Notes under the pieces: model-generated
The model's input: the letters and a program-made list of their open reading frames with translations, nothing else
Database searches by the model: none
What the model was told of the DNA's origin: nothing
Made by a program: the position numbers and the translations under genes
Part shown: one piece after another, positions 54,724 through 64,000 of the stretch
How the letters are laid out: every line of letters begins with the position of its first letter
How positions within the stretch are numbered: the first letter of the stretch is position 1
NCBI GenBank assembly: GCA_013368445.1
Contig: JAACJO010000002.1
Location: 186,001 to 250,000 of the forward strand
DNA length: 64,000 bases
Direction: 5' to 3'
Source of the DNA: Leucocoprinus leucothites
Taxonomy: Eukaryota > Basidiomycota > Agaricomycetes > Agaricales > Agaricaceae

Positions 54724-57007
54724 ATGGAACCGGTTCTGCACGTGGACAACACGTAAGTACAGTACATTTTCCTTCGTTCCGGATCTGTTTGACCAGTGGA
54801 CAGGATGGGCGTGGCTTTGATAGGCATTGTTATCGCCTCAGCGTAAGTAGGCTAGGTTTATTTTGGATTCTATCTCATGGCCAAGCCTCTATTTTGCAGG
54901 TTCTATGGAGGTACCAATTTCATCAAACATGACCTCGCCTTTGCATTACTCATCGCGCACTTCAGTATCCATTCTCCAGGTTTACTATTATTACACCCAC
55001 CAACAAGATACATGGTATATCAAAACCCTCGTACGTCTCCTTTTTGTTCCCGTCGCCCACCGCACTAACTCATTGCCTCAATAGGTTGGCTTAGTTATGC
55101 TTTTCGAGACAATCCACCAAGCGCTCATCACGCATTCGGGTACGTTGTGCTTTTGTCCTCACCCTACTGAACCTACGGACCAACGGTACCCCCTCCCCAC
55201 CTAGTCTACGTCTACCTTGTCTCGTATTATAACCAACCGGAGATGCTCGCTCAATTAGTTTGGTACGCTCTTCATCGTCTAATCTCGTGATCCTGCTGAC
55301 GCGAAGAATAGGAGCTTATTGGTATTGAAAATTTCTACTCATTTATTCCCGATCTAACTTGCCCTTTCAACGAGGTCGAGGTTTTGTTCAACGTAAGTAC
55401 AATGAACTAGTCTTCGGCGTATTTCTCATTTGCTCTCAGGGGTTTACCGCCCTCTTGGTTCAAAGGTCGGTTTGAAGACTAACCTCACACTAAGTCACTA
55501 ACTCGGTCCATAGCTTCCTCACCATGCGTGTTTGGAGATGTGAGTTCCCTCGCCGATCCGTAAAGCCACAGTTCATTGACTATCTCTCATCCAGTGAGCA
55601 ATCGCCGCATCTGGTTGACTGGCCTCCTCGTTCGTCCGCTCCGGTTCTCTTTTGCTCGTGCAGCTCACAGTATAGGATAGGTCATCCTCGTCACCGGAGA
55701 GTTTGGTATGTTCTCTAACTATCAGGTATTCACAGGTCCCTGATGTCTCTTTTCTAGGATGTGTCGTTGGTACGTCCATCGTGTTTATAGCGAAACTGAC
55801 ACTGACCTAAAGGTTAAATCAGCCTTCACAACCCTTTCGTGAGTACTGTGTTGTATTTGTGAGATAGTACCCGTTAAAACTTTGAATGTAGGCTTCAACT
55901 CCGTACGTACGCAGAGCTTGCCCACCTCAAGGTTCGTGATTAGTGTGGTTTTAATGAACCGGCAGTGCGATTGACTCTTTCACAGCCTCTTTCCATCGCA
56001 GTGAACGCTCTCGCTGCCGCCGGAGACCTACTCATTGCCGCTAGCCTTTGTATCATCCTTCACCAATCAAGGACCGGTTTCCAGAGGTAGGCATAACAGA
56101 GCTCGCTTTGCCTATTTCAACTGAGGTATCGTATCAGGTCTGACACTATGATAAAAAAATTGGTACGCGTCCAGAATGTTTGCCTGTCGAAACCATCTAC
56201 TTACTACTTGAAAGATCGTCTATTCCGTCAACACCGGCCTCCTCACGAGGTGAGCCCACATCTCAGCATCAGTACTCATATGCTCAAGTTTCCCAGCTTG
56301 TGTGCCGTTGCGTCACTGGTCTCTGTAAGGCTTTGTGTTGTACTATGGGATCAAACACTGAAACCGTTAAAGATTGTCCTTGCAGGTCATACGTTCCTTT
56401 ATATCATGTTCTTCTTTTGTATTGGGAGACGTAAGTTGATCGTCCAACTGTCAATATTATTTTTACTCAATCACCCACACCACTAGTATACTCAAACTCC
56501 CTACTTGCCACCCTCAATGCCCGCAAAAAAATACGTGCAGCAGCAGATAACATCCAAAATACAAGTGACAATTTGTCCCTCTCCCTTCGAGAGTTTCCTC
56601 GGTCTGGTGGCATCAACATGGCTACTAAAGTGAGTATGTATTTTTGTGGCTTTGGCCCATATGTAGTGCGTCGTGCACTACACGCAGCCAACCATGTGAT
56701 AGCGCGACCGATCTCACCCTTCACACTTAGCGCCCGACCAATATCTCCATCAAAATAGACACAACCAAAGAGTTCAATACGGACTTGATTCATGAGTGCG
56801 ATAGGGACGATTGTATGACCGTGCGGCAAGCCTTGGATGAGAAACGTAACGAAATTGGGATGGTGAGTTCACGGCTTGCCGAATTATGCGTAGACGGCGA
56901 GAAGCGCTCGACACTGACAGTAACATTTTTACTAGACGTTCGCGAGAAAAGCTTCGAGCTCCACAACTACTACCTTCGCTGATTCTCCCATCGCCCATAT
57001 TGTTTGA
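54724..57007 (+). CDS. DUF6534-type seven-transmembrane protein
   Basis: Basidiomycete membrane protein family of unknown function. Exon 1 MEPVLHVDNT splices to MGVALIGIVIASA. Later exons give YYYYTHQQDTWYIKTL, VGLVMLFETIHQALITHS, VYVYLVSYYNQPEMLAQL, then GFTALLVQS, FLTMRVWR and SNRRIWLTGLL. ELAHLKPLSIAVNALAAAGD and FFFCIGR | LYSNSLLATLNARKKIR are the family's end-of-helix-7 signature. A hydrophilic tail (MATKRPTNISIKIDTTK) ends TTTFADSPIAHIV with TGA at 57005-57007. About twelve or more very short exons. The junction around 54900-54970 could not be placed in phase with GT...AG sites, so one splice site is unusual or a base is missing. Function unknown. Confidence 0.75.
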
Positions 57008-57475
57008 AACCTGCTACAGCCGTTGTGATCTTCTTGAAATGTTAAATAAGTATAACAAAATAGAACCTGTATGTACATAGTCGCTTGGTAACCAATGACA
57101 TCAATATCACCCCTCAGTCTATTGTAAGTGGAGGTCGATGCCTTATTCGAACCCGAAGATTTTTGCCCAAGTGTATAGAGATCAAAAGCCCCGGAGCCTT
57201 ACAATTTAGCCATGTCCCAGGTGCTTGGTTGATCCGTCGACGTCGCAATAAATCAACAGTAAATCAATATGAGAAAGGTATATTTAGAGCAGTCGGGTAT
57301 CTATGCTTCTATATACAGTTACTGAAGGAAAGACATATACGGTGCTGCTTTGACTACATATGGAAAGCATGGACATAGCAGAGGAAATAAACATAAGTAA
57401 GCGAGATGATGATATGTTCGTGTATGAAGCTCAATGCTGAACTAATGCAGGGGGTGAATAAATTATAGAAAAGAA
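57008..57475. other. convergent 3' region
   Basis: 468 bp between the 7-TM gene (plus) and copy G (minus). No gene recognised. Confidence 0.4.
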
Positions 57476-58165
57476 TCAGAAGTCGACGGCGACATCTGCT
57501 TGCCAGATGCCATCGCCAATGCTGTATAATGCCACGAGGGAGATTCTCTCAAACGGGATGGTTTGTTGGCTGATCTGCCATTGGGGGTTTGTTGTTGAAG
57601 ACTTTTGTGCTAGCTAAAGAACAGTTCTCAATAAAAAGTCGAAGTAGTAGGTTGATAAAAATGCTCACCCCCACAAACGACCAGAACTGCATTGCAATGC
57701 TAGCGCCAAGCTGACCGCGAGACATAGCAGAGCTCGCTGGCATGCTTTGGATGAAGTTCAAATGTTCGTAACCGGTCCACTATTACATTAAGATCAAGTC
57801 AGCTCATGATCGGGGCGTCGGGATATAAAAATAGAACATACCATGATCCGCAACTTGATCTTGTTGATTCCGGTGCCCGCCAAGACCTGGTCATTGGCTC
57901 CGGCTACCAACTGGCTGATCGCATTCTGCGACCGAGCACTAAAGTCAGCAAGGGAAACGCCTTGCCCAGCCTGGCCAATATAATCGAAGCCGATTGGGGG
58001 ACAGATGGGCCCGCTGGCTGTCTGGCAGACGTTTTGGGGCACACGGCGGCGGCGGGAAGAACTGAATTGGGCCCGTGGCGGTGTGAGGGCGCCAGATAGG
58101 GAAGAGTAGGAAGAGATCTGAGAGGGGAAGACGGGGCTGTGGATGGCGTTGTGGTAGCGAGACAT
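57476..58165 (-). CDS. family copy G (type II), 190-aa unknown protein
   Basis: Three exons on the minus strand: 57842-58165, 57669-57779, 57476-57613 (324/111/138 nt). It starts MSRYHNAIHSPVFPSQISSY, with RRRRVPQNVCQTASG and IGFDYIGQAGQGVSLADF, and ends LVALYSIGDGIWQADVAVDF. The exon 3 acceptor is at tttag, giving LAQKSSTTNPQWQ; a nearer ctag would break phase. Clearly type II with B and F, and its upstream 230 bp still resembles theirs, but it is older (about ten or more differences). It is the partner of H in an inverted pair. All frames intact. Confidence 0.87.
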
Positions 58166-59468
58166 GTCTGATCGCAGTTATGCTTTAGAGTATTAGGCTT
58201 TGCGTAGCAGATGAGATGGGTGCTGTGATGCTTTCGCTCGAGGTTCGAAGGGCTTGAAGATTGCTGGTGACTCAAGCACAGTTCATCCATGATTTTATAC
58301 CAGCTTAATCGTTCGTGTTACTGTGGTATGTGTCTTGTTCTGAAGTCTCTCCTTCACCTGAACGCGTATTGTGAGCAGTGGCGGGAGGGGCGCCCTCTGA
58401 GGGTCCAGTGAAGTATTGGGAGTGATTAGAGTTGATGTGATTCCGCCCGAGAGCGCTAGTTCCTAATCACATCACAAGCGAGAACTGAACTGGACCAAGC
58501 CGACTTCTTCTTCTTCTAAAGCGAGGCTAGTAGACTGGAATGCCGGAGGTGTTGCCTGTTGGGGATTTGAGAGATTGCCGGGAACGAGGCCCAGATAAGC
58601 GCTGTGATTTGATGGGATTGATTGAAAGTTCTTGTCACCCGAGAGTCGACCTCGAGGCACATACTACTAGCCCTCGTATACTTCATCCGCCTTGGACGTC
58701 ATGGATACGAGTGGCACCGCTTAGTGGCCCCTTGCACCTCCGGAATGAAGAGATCCAATAAAAGAGAGAGGCTTTAGGTATGGGCAAGGAATTTAAATTT
58801 TTGTTAGAGTCTCTGATACCTGATCAAGGATTTACTACATTCGTCGTATAGGACCTGACATAACAATTAGAATATGGTCAGCTGTAGGTATTTTTTATCT
58901 ACGCCGATAGACCATTTCGTCCCGCCACTTCTCGTCGTGCCTAACATGGCGTCATAGCCAAAGTTGTTGATCTGTTCTCGAGAGCCCTTTCAGGATTCAT
59001 GTGCTTGTTGCTATGGCATAATGTGCTGATAAAAATTTAGAGTGGATAGAAGTCAACGAGGCTACAACACTCTTATGTTTACCAGGGGAGAAAGTGGACC
59101 CTGGAACACGCTCTTTTGTGATATCACCACTTCACAAATGACCGATTTGCCGGCTCGATTCCGGGAAACTAGAACCATGCCTTCCTAATCCGGACTGTGA
59201 TTCCACCGAACCACTCCCTTCATCATATCACCCGCCGCCCGAGTGATGCTGGTCGAGGATATGCAGCCCATCGAACAAGGGTTCGCTATAATATGTGAAG
59301 TTAATTCTTGAAGTTCACCCACAGAGTACACGTCTGGGTACTATTTAACATGGGGACTTGGAGGAATACGATACGATATCCAGCACACTCGCAGCCTCTT
59401 CAAATTTCTCAGCTCCCAACACAGATCTAACTCTAAAGCTCTAAACGTCTATTATCTTGTTGATAGAG
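58166..59468. promoter_or_regulatory. bidirectional regulatory region between copies G and H
   Basis: 1303 bp between divergent starts. TATAAAATC (minus, 58291-58299) is 134 bp before G, TATTTAA (59342-59348) 127 bp before H. ATCAC-N11-GTGAT at 59227-59247 is about 220 bp before H. CCGGCTCG at 59150-59157. Five AATCAC/GTGATT words were counted. Confidence 0.6.
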
Positions 59469-60149
59469 ATGTCTCGCTACCATAACTCCATCCATATGCC
59501 GGTCTTCCCTTCTCAAGTCTCCGGCTATTCATCACTCTCTGGTGCTCTCGCGCCACCGCCTTCCCGGTTCGCCAACCCACGCCGTCAGCGGGTACCTCAA
59601 CCTGCTGTTAAAGCGTCCGGGGGACCCGTTGCACAGCCAATCTCATTTGACTATATCGGATACTCCCAACAAGGTGTACCGATCGCCGACTTCAATGCTC
59701 GCAGCGCGAATGCTTTGATCCAATTGATTGCCGGGGGCAATGATCTCCCTTTGGCGAATACCAACCTCAAGCAAATTAATTTGTGCATTATGGTGAGTAT
59801 TTATGAAGCACTGAGCTGAGGCTGGATGCTGACTATTTCCTAGTGGCCAGGTTATGAGCACCTTAATTGGTCATTTAGCACTCCTGCAAGCCCTTCAATG
59901 ACTCGGATTCAGCTTGGTGCGAGCATTGCTATGCATTTCTGGCGGTTCATTGAGGTTGGTATTTCCTTCATAATCAAAATCCGTCGACGTCACAACTAAT
60001 TCCGTTTCCAGAAATCCATGTCATCTTCGACAACTTGTCCCCAGTGGAAAGTCGGCAACGGAGGTATCCAGTTCGAGAAAATCATCCTGGTCGGTCTCTA
60101 TAGTATTGGAACAGACGTCTGGCAGGCGGACATTGCTGTTGACTTCTGA
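59469..60149 (+). CDS. family copy H (type I), 190-aa unknown protein
   Basis: Three exons: 59469-59792, 59844-59954, 60012-60149 (324/111/138 nt). It starts MSRYHNSIHMPVFPSQVSGY, with RRQRVPQPAVKAS and ISFDYIGYSQQGVPIADF. Exon 2 is WPGYEHLNWSFSTPASPS | MTRIQLGASIAMHFW, and it ends ILVGLYSIGTDVWQADIAVDF. With A and E it defines type I (SQVSGY, GYSQQGV, WPGYEHLNW, GNGGI). The plus-strand ATG at 59469 is the first in frame. Intact. Partner of G, in inverted order relative to the other two pairs. Confidence 0.87.
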
Positions 60150-61142
60150 GTTGTTGATCGAAAGGCTTCAATTCCCTCGGATAATTTATTCTAATATTTC
60201 TCGCACCTGCATTATCGCATTGCTATCGAAGTTCTGTTATCATTATGCTCTGTATAGATTATTTGTAGCCCTATGAATTAAATCTGATTGCAGATAAATG
60301 GAAAATGGAACGAGAATTACTACGTATTGGGCATTGTCTAGTGGTTTATCAAAAGGTCACCCTAGCCCAAGCCAAGCAAGGTAGTGTTGTCTCCACAAAA
60401 TTTCCTTCTTGATTACCTTGTTAGCCCTAGCATGGTCTCTAGCGAGTCCAGAACGACTTTCTGTCATTGTCACCGAATCCTATGATTATGTATATACTAC
60501 TAGTCACACTCTCATCGGTTCTCGCCGAGCTTCCTCAGGATACATTTCCTTACTCTTCTTGCTTGAGGGCTGTCTTTAGGCACCCTATCTTCGTCCGATC
60601 CTCGTCTCGGCATGTGTCATCGTTGGCCTGGGTAATTTAAATTGCCAAGTTACTTAAGTGGATATTCTATCAATAACGGAACAGATCAGGGTGGCTGTGC
60701 TCTTGTTTGGTTGAGCGTCTCTGTCAAGCATCCTGGCAGTCTGTGTCATCTTGGGCAATCCCCACCAGAACCTCCGTGGCACTGCTTCATTCCGCCTTAA
60801 TCTTAGGGGAGGATTTACTTCTCCTTTAAAGGTGCATCCAAAATACCAATTACTGTCGTGATATTGCTCATCTAATTGACCAACTGGTGTTGTTCCCAGG
60901 TATCAAGCTATCTTTGTCTAGGTCATCTTGAGCACGTCTACGCTGGCCCTTGGGTATTCCGGGACTTCGCTGTAGATAGTGACTTCTGTAGCATCTCTGC
61001 TGCGCTATTATACCCGGACAACTCTTTGTCTGACCTCAAGGTTGTTTTCTTGAGGTAGGAGTCTGCTTTGACACCGTCACGATGTACCTACTAAAGGACC
61101 AACAAAATTACAGATATATCAGTGATACCATATTTATCTAAC
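60150..61142. other. intergenic upstream of the F-box/WD40 gene
   Basis: 993 bp without a recognised gene. Confidence 0.4.
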
Positions 61143-63263
61143 ATGAACCCATCTTCTATTGCTTCATCTGTAATCCCCCCTGGCCAGGAGAAAGACGAAT
61201 CCTGCACCCATTCCGACCATGCACATCCGTCGGTGCCCTATTCGGCCGCAGCTCACGAGGGAGTTCAACAACCCCAAGCAGCCCATCCTGCCGTTCTTCA
61301 TGCACAGACTCTTTACATGCCCATTGAGTCACCTCCGACACCTGCACCTTCCCCTGGTCCGGTTTCCAACCGTCCCCCGATTTACCCTTTGGGTCTTGCG
61401 AGCAACCATCTCCTAAACAGCCAGGACCCAGTCATCAGGCGTCAAATCCTCACTTCAATTTTGGCGTCATGCACGCCCTCTGAACTGTTGTTCATTTCAA
61501 CGACAGTAGCGCCGCTACTCAAGCGCGACTTTCTCGTTTGGTTGCCGATAGAGTTGTCGCTACACATCCTCAGCTACGTCGAGGACCCCAAATCGCTTGT
61601 GCGTGCATCCATGGTTAGCAAGCATTGGTACAAACTCGTTACGGAGGAATGCGTGTGGAGGGGGATGTGTCGAACGCATGGGTTTGAGGATTTCGACGAC
61701 GATCATTCTATGGCCCGGTGGCAGAAGGAAGATTTTCCTGTTTGGAAAGAAGATTTTTCCTACCGCGAGCACTACAAGATCTCCCATATCACGATGACGA
61801 ATTGGCGTAAAGGAGGTTCATTGCTTCAATCTCATCGCGTTCCCGTCGTTAACGCAGAAAATGGGGTTGTCACTTCTTTGGCACTAGACAGAGAGTGGAT
61901 CGTAATTGCTCTCGCAAACAACAAGATCCACGTCTTCAGTGCTAAGACCGGCGTTCTTGCACGTACCCTTGTGGGTCACGACGCGGGGGTCTGGGCCGTG
62001 TGTTTGGTATCGAAAGGCGGTTACCCTGCCCGCCCCCCTCGGGATGACAATGCGCGCAAAAAGGGCAAGCATGATGTCGACACTCTCAGATCCGGAGTTG
62101 AAAGTCTGAATATCGCTCAAACGCAAGAGCAATATATCTCTCCCTCCTTGAGGACTGCACTCGGATTGGACCTCCATGATGATGGTCCCGGTTCAAGCGA
62201 TACTTGGGAGGATCGACCGTGGCCAAAGGCGGACGCATTTCCGGGGAAATGCAGCGATAGCACCTCTGCATCTCAGGGATGGGGTCAACCGAACGCCCTT
62301 GTTGTTAGCGGAGGGTGTGATAAAGTAATTAAAGTTTGGGACATCAAAACGGGGTATGTGCAACCAGTTTATTATGTGGACCGCTCAACTGACGTCTCCC
62401 TCGTTAGGTACTGTATCTACAATTTAACTGGGCATACTTCAACCGTTCGATGTATTCGTGTCTTACACAACAGGCCAATTGCCGTCTCCGGCTCGCGAGA
62501 TGCGACTGTCCGCGTTTGGGACATACAGCGTGGTCGCGCCCTGCGCGTCCTCCGGGGTCATAGACATAGTGTCCGTTGCCTGGATGTCTGTGGAAACAGA
62601 GTTGTCAGTGGAAGCTATGACACAACTTGTCGAGTGAGTGATACTTTATCGAGCACCGACCCGTAGTAGCTGACCCCGGCATCCATAGGTGTGGGACATT
62701 GACACCGGGGCATGTCTCCATGTTCTCAGGGGGCATTACCATGAAATTTATTCTGTGGCTTTCGACGGGGTTCGGATCGCTTCGGGTGGTTTGGACACCA
62801 CCGTTCGTGTTTGGGATGCTCAGACAGGGTGAGCATTAACCCTTTTTTAATAGCGCAATTTTTCCATCTGACATGGATCTTCAGGGATTGCGTGGCACTG
62901 CTTCAGGGCCATACTGCACTCGTTTGTCAAGTTCAGCTCTCCCCAAACATTCTTGCCACGGGTGGCGCCGATGGTCGCGTTATTACATTCGACCTTTCAA
63001 AGTACACGGTGCTACACCGTATCGCAGCCCACGACTCATCCGTCACCTCCCTTCAGTTTGATCAAAACTTCTTGGTTACGGGTGGAAATGACGGGCGTAC
63101 TAGGCTCTATGACACTGCAACTGGCAGCTACATTCGGGATTTGACCGAACCGAGTGAGACGGTTTGGAAGGTCGCGTATCTGAAGGATACATGTGCGATC
63201 ATGTGTAAGAGGGCTGGCCGGACCATTGTTGAGATCTGGAATATGAGGCCCAAAAATTTGTGA
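61143..63263 (+). CDS. F-box/WD40 protein (Cdc4/FBXW7-like SCF substrate receptor)
   Basis: Probable substrate-recognition subunit of an SCF ubiquitin ligase. It starts at ATG 61143 ([15 protein letters not shown]). Pro/Ser-rich N-terminus, then an F-box: [20 protein letters not shown] and [15 protein letters not shown] at about residues 130-175. Seven WD40 blades follow: [105 protein letters not shown] and [19 protein letters not shown] long insert (about 110 aa) separates blades 1 and 2. Introns: 62354-62407 (54 nt, keeps frame open), one after TTCR and one after AQTG. The end is [10 protein letters not shown] at 63263. Cdc4-like architecture, exact orthology not proven. Confidence 0.9.
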
Positions 63264-63570
63264 TGATTGTTGTAAGATTCTATGCGTGATCTATCGCTTG
63301 CAGGCCTATGTACTAAAGCTAGTGTTCTTGTGACCCATTAATCGCAGCCTGTAGTGTCGAAACAGAGATGTCGTGTCAGCTGTTTGGATGCCGACCTTGA
63401 CTCTGTTGACCTCGATCGTCGAGTTCTGCAAGGTCGACCATATGTTTTCTGATTACGTAATCCCAAAGATTGTTCGACGAAACTGGGACGGGAGATTTCG
63501 TCATTGCCTATAAACGCCATGTTGCTTCATTCTTATCAACTCCACCTCTTTGACCACCATCTTCTAGACA
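63264..63570. promoter_or_regulatory. promoter region of PMI gene
   Basis: 307 bp between the F-box gene and PMI start. No gene seen. Confidence 0.35.
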
Positions 63571-64000
63571 ATGTCTGTATTTAAGGTCGTTCCTACGACG
63601 CAGCAGTACGATTGGGGCAAGGTTGGGAAGAACTCGAAGGTCGCGCTGTTTGCAGCAGCAGGCTTGCCTGGATTCAAACTTGAAGAAAAGGCACCATATG
63701 CTGAGGTATGTGTTCCTTTCAGGCCTCTTTGAACATCGCGATCCGACGGCTTTGTGATTACAGTTGTGGATGGGGACTCATACATCGTCTCCCTCAGAGC
63801 TCACTGAAGGCAAAGGCCCCCTCGCAGATCATCTGAAAGCTCATCCTGAGCTTATCGGCGACCGTGTCATCGAGAGATTTGACGCATCCAATGGCAATTT
63901 ACCATTCTTGTTCAAAGTTCTCTCTATAGAAAAGGCTTTGAGCATACAATCGCATCCTGACAAGCGAACCGCTGAGGCTCTCCACGCCAAACAGCCCGGC
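63571..64000 (+). CDS. PMI40: mannose-6-phosphate isomerase, 5' part (cut by window end)
   Basis: Zinc enzyme converting fructose-6-P and mannose-6-P, needed for GDP-mannose, glycosylation and wall mannan. It starts MSVFKVVPTTQQYDWGKVGK at 63571. An intron follows APYAE (63704 on), and the next exon begins LWMGTHTSSPSELTEGKG. The Zn-site-proximal block LPFLFKVLSIEKALSIQSHP (the Gln and His of IQSHPDK) is present. The frame runs off the end at AEALHAKQPG. No breaks in the visible part. Confidence 0.93.

Noticed and set aside
58540..58761. Short frame in the G-H interval as a third cassette gene
   Set aside because: No counterpart in the A-B or E-F intervals and no conserved motif.
33477..60149. 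Mating-type HD1/HD2 locus
   Set aside because: The divergent pair layout recalls it, but no homeodomain (WFxNxR) is present and the MIP neighbour gene is absent.
33477..60149. Transposable element as the source of the eight copies
   Set aside because: No terminal repeats, target-site duplications or transposase/reverse transcriptase were found around the copies, and introns are kept, which argues against retrocopying.

Overview
The window looks like nuclear DNA from a filamentous basidiomycete, most likely an Agaricomycete (mushroom-forming fungus). Genes are split by many short introns of about 50-60 nt with GT...AG ends. The content fits this group: tandem GMC oxidoreductases, a glyoxal-oxidase-type copper radical oxidase, an S28 serine peptidase, a basidiomycete-style Zn2Cys6 regulator and a DUF6534-type membrane protein. 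No prokaryotic, organellar or viral gene was recognised.

Left part, 0.6-29.8 kb. A small Gly-rich secreted peptide and a multi-pass membrane protein come first. A long run of minus-strand genes follows: two tandem GMC (AA3-type) oxidoreductases, an S28 Pro-X-type serine peptidase, a Zn2Cys6 transcription factor, a long coiled-coil protein and an AA5_1 copper radical oxidase. A GH5 exo-beta-1,3-glucanase-like gene on the plus strand is divergent from the AA5 gene and carries two apparent frame breaks. A disordered Ser/Pro-rich protein lies convergent to it. The secreted or tethered enzymes suggest extracellular H2O2 production and wall or biomass attack.

Right part, 31.4-64 kb. Housekeeping genes are class V aminotransferase, RIM2-type mitochondrial nucleotide carrier, Pol III subunit RPC8, VPS10 sorting receptor, a DUF6534 7-TM protein, an F-box/WD40 protein and the 5' part of mannose-6-phosphate isomerase. 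Among them are eight copies (called A-H here) of one unrecognised family of about 190 residues, all with the same three-exon structure.

Six of the eight copies form three head-to-head pairs (A/B, E/F, H/G). Each pair joins one type I and one type II member across a 1.2-1.4 kb shared intergenic region. The third pair is inverted. This suggests an ancestral two-gene cassette copied as a unit. The shared regions have TATA-like boxes about 127-139 bp before each ATG, a paired ATCAC/GTGAT element 220-260 bp before the type I gene, and many AATCAC words. Copies C and D are singletons; D is the most diverged and E has an apparent one-base break.

This duplicated two-gene cassette is the best candidate for an undescribed system. 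I do not recognise the protein family and assign it no function.
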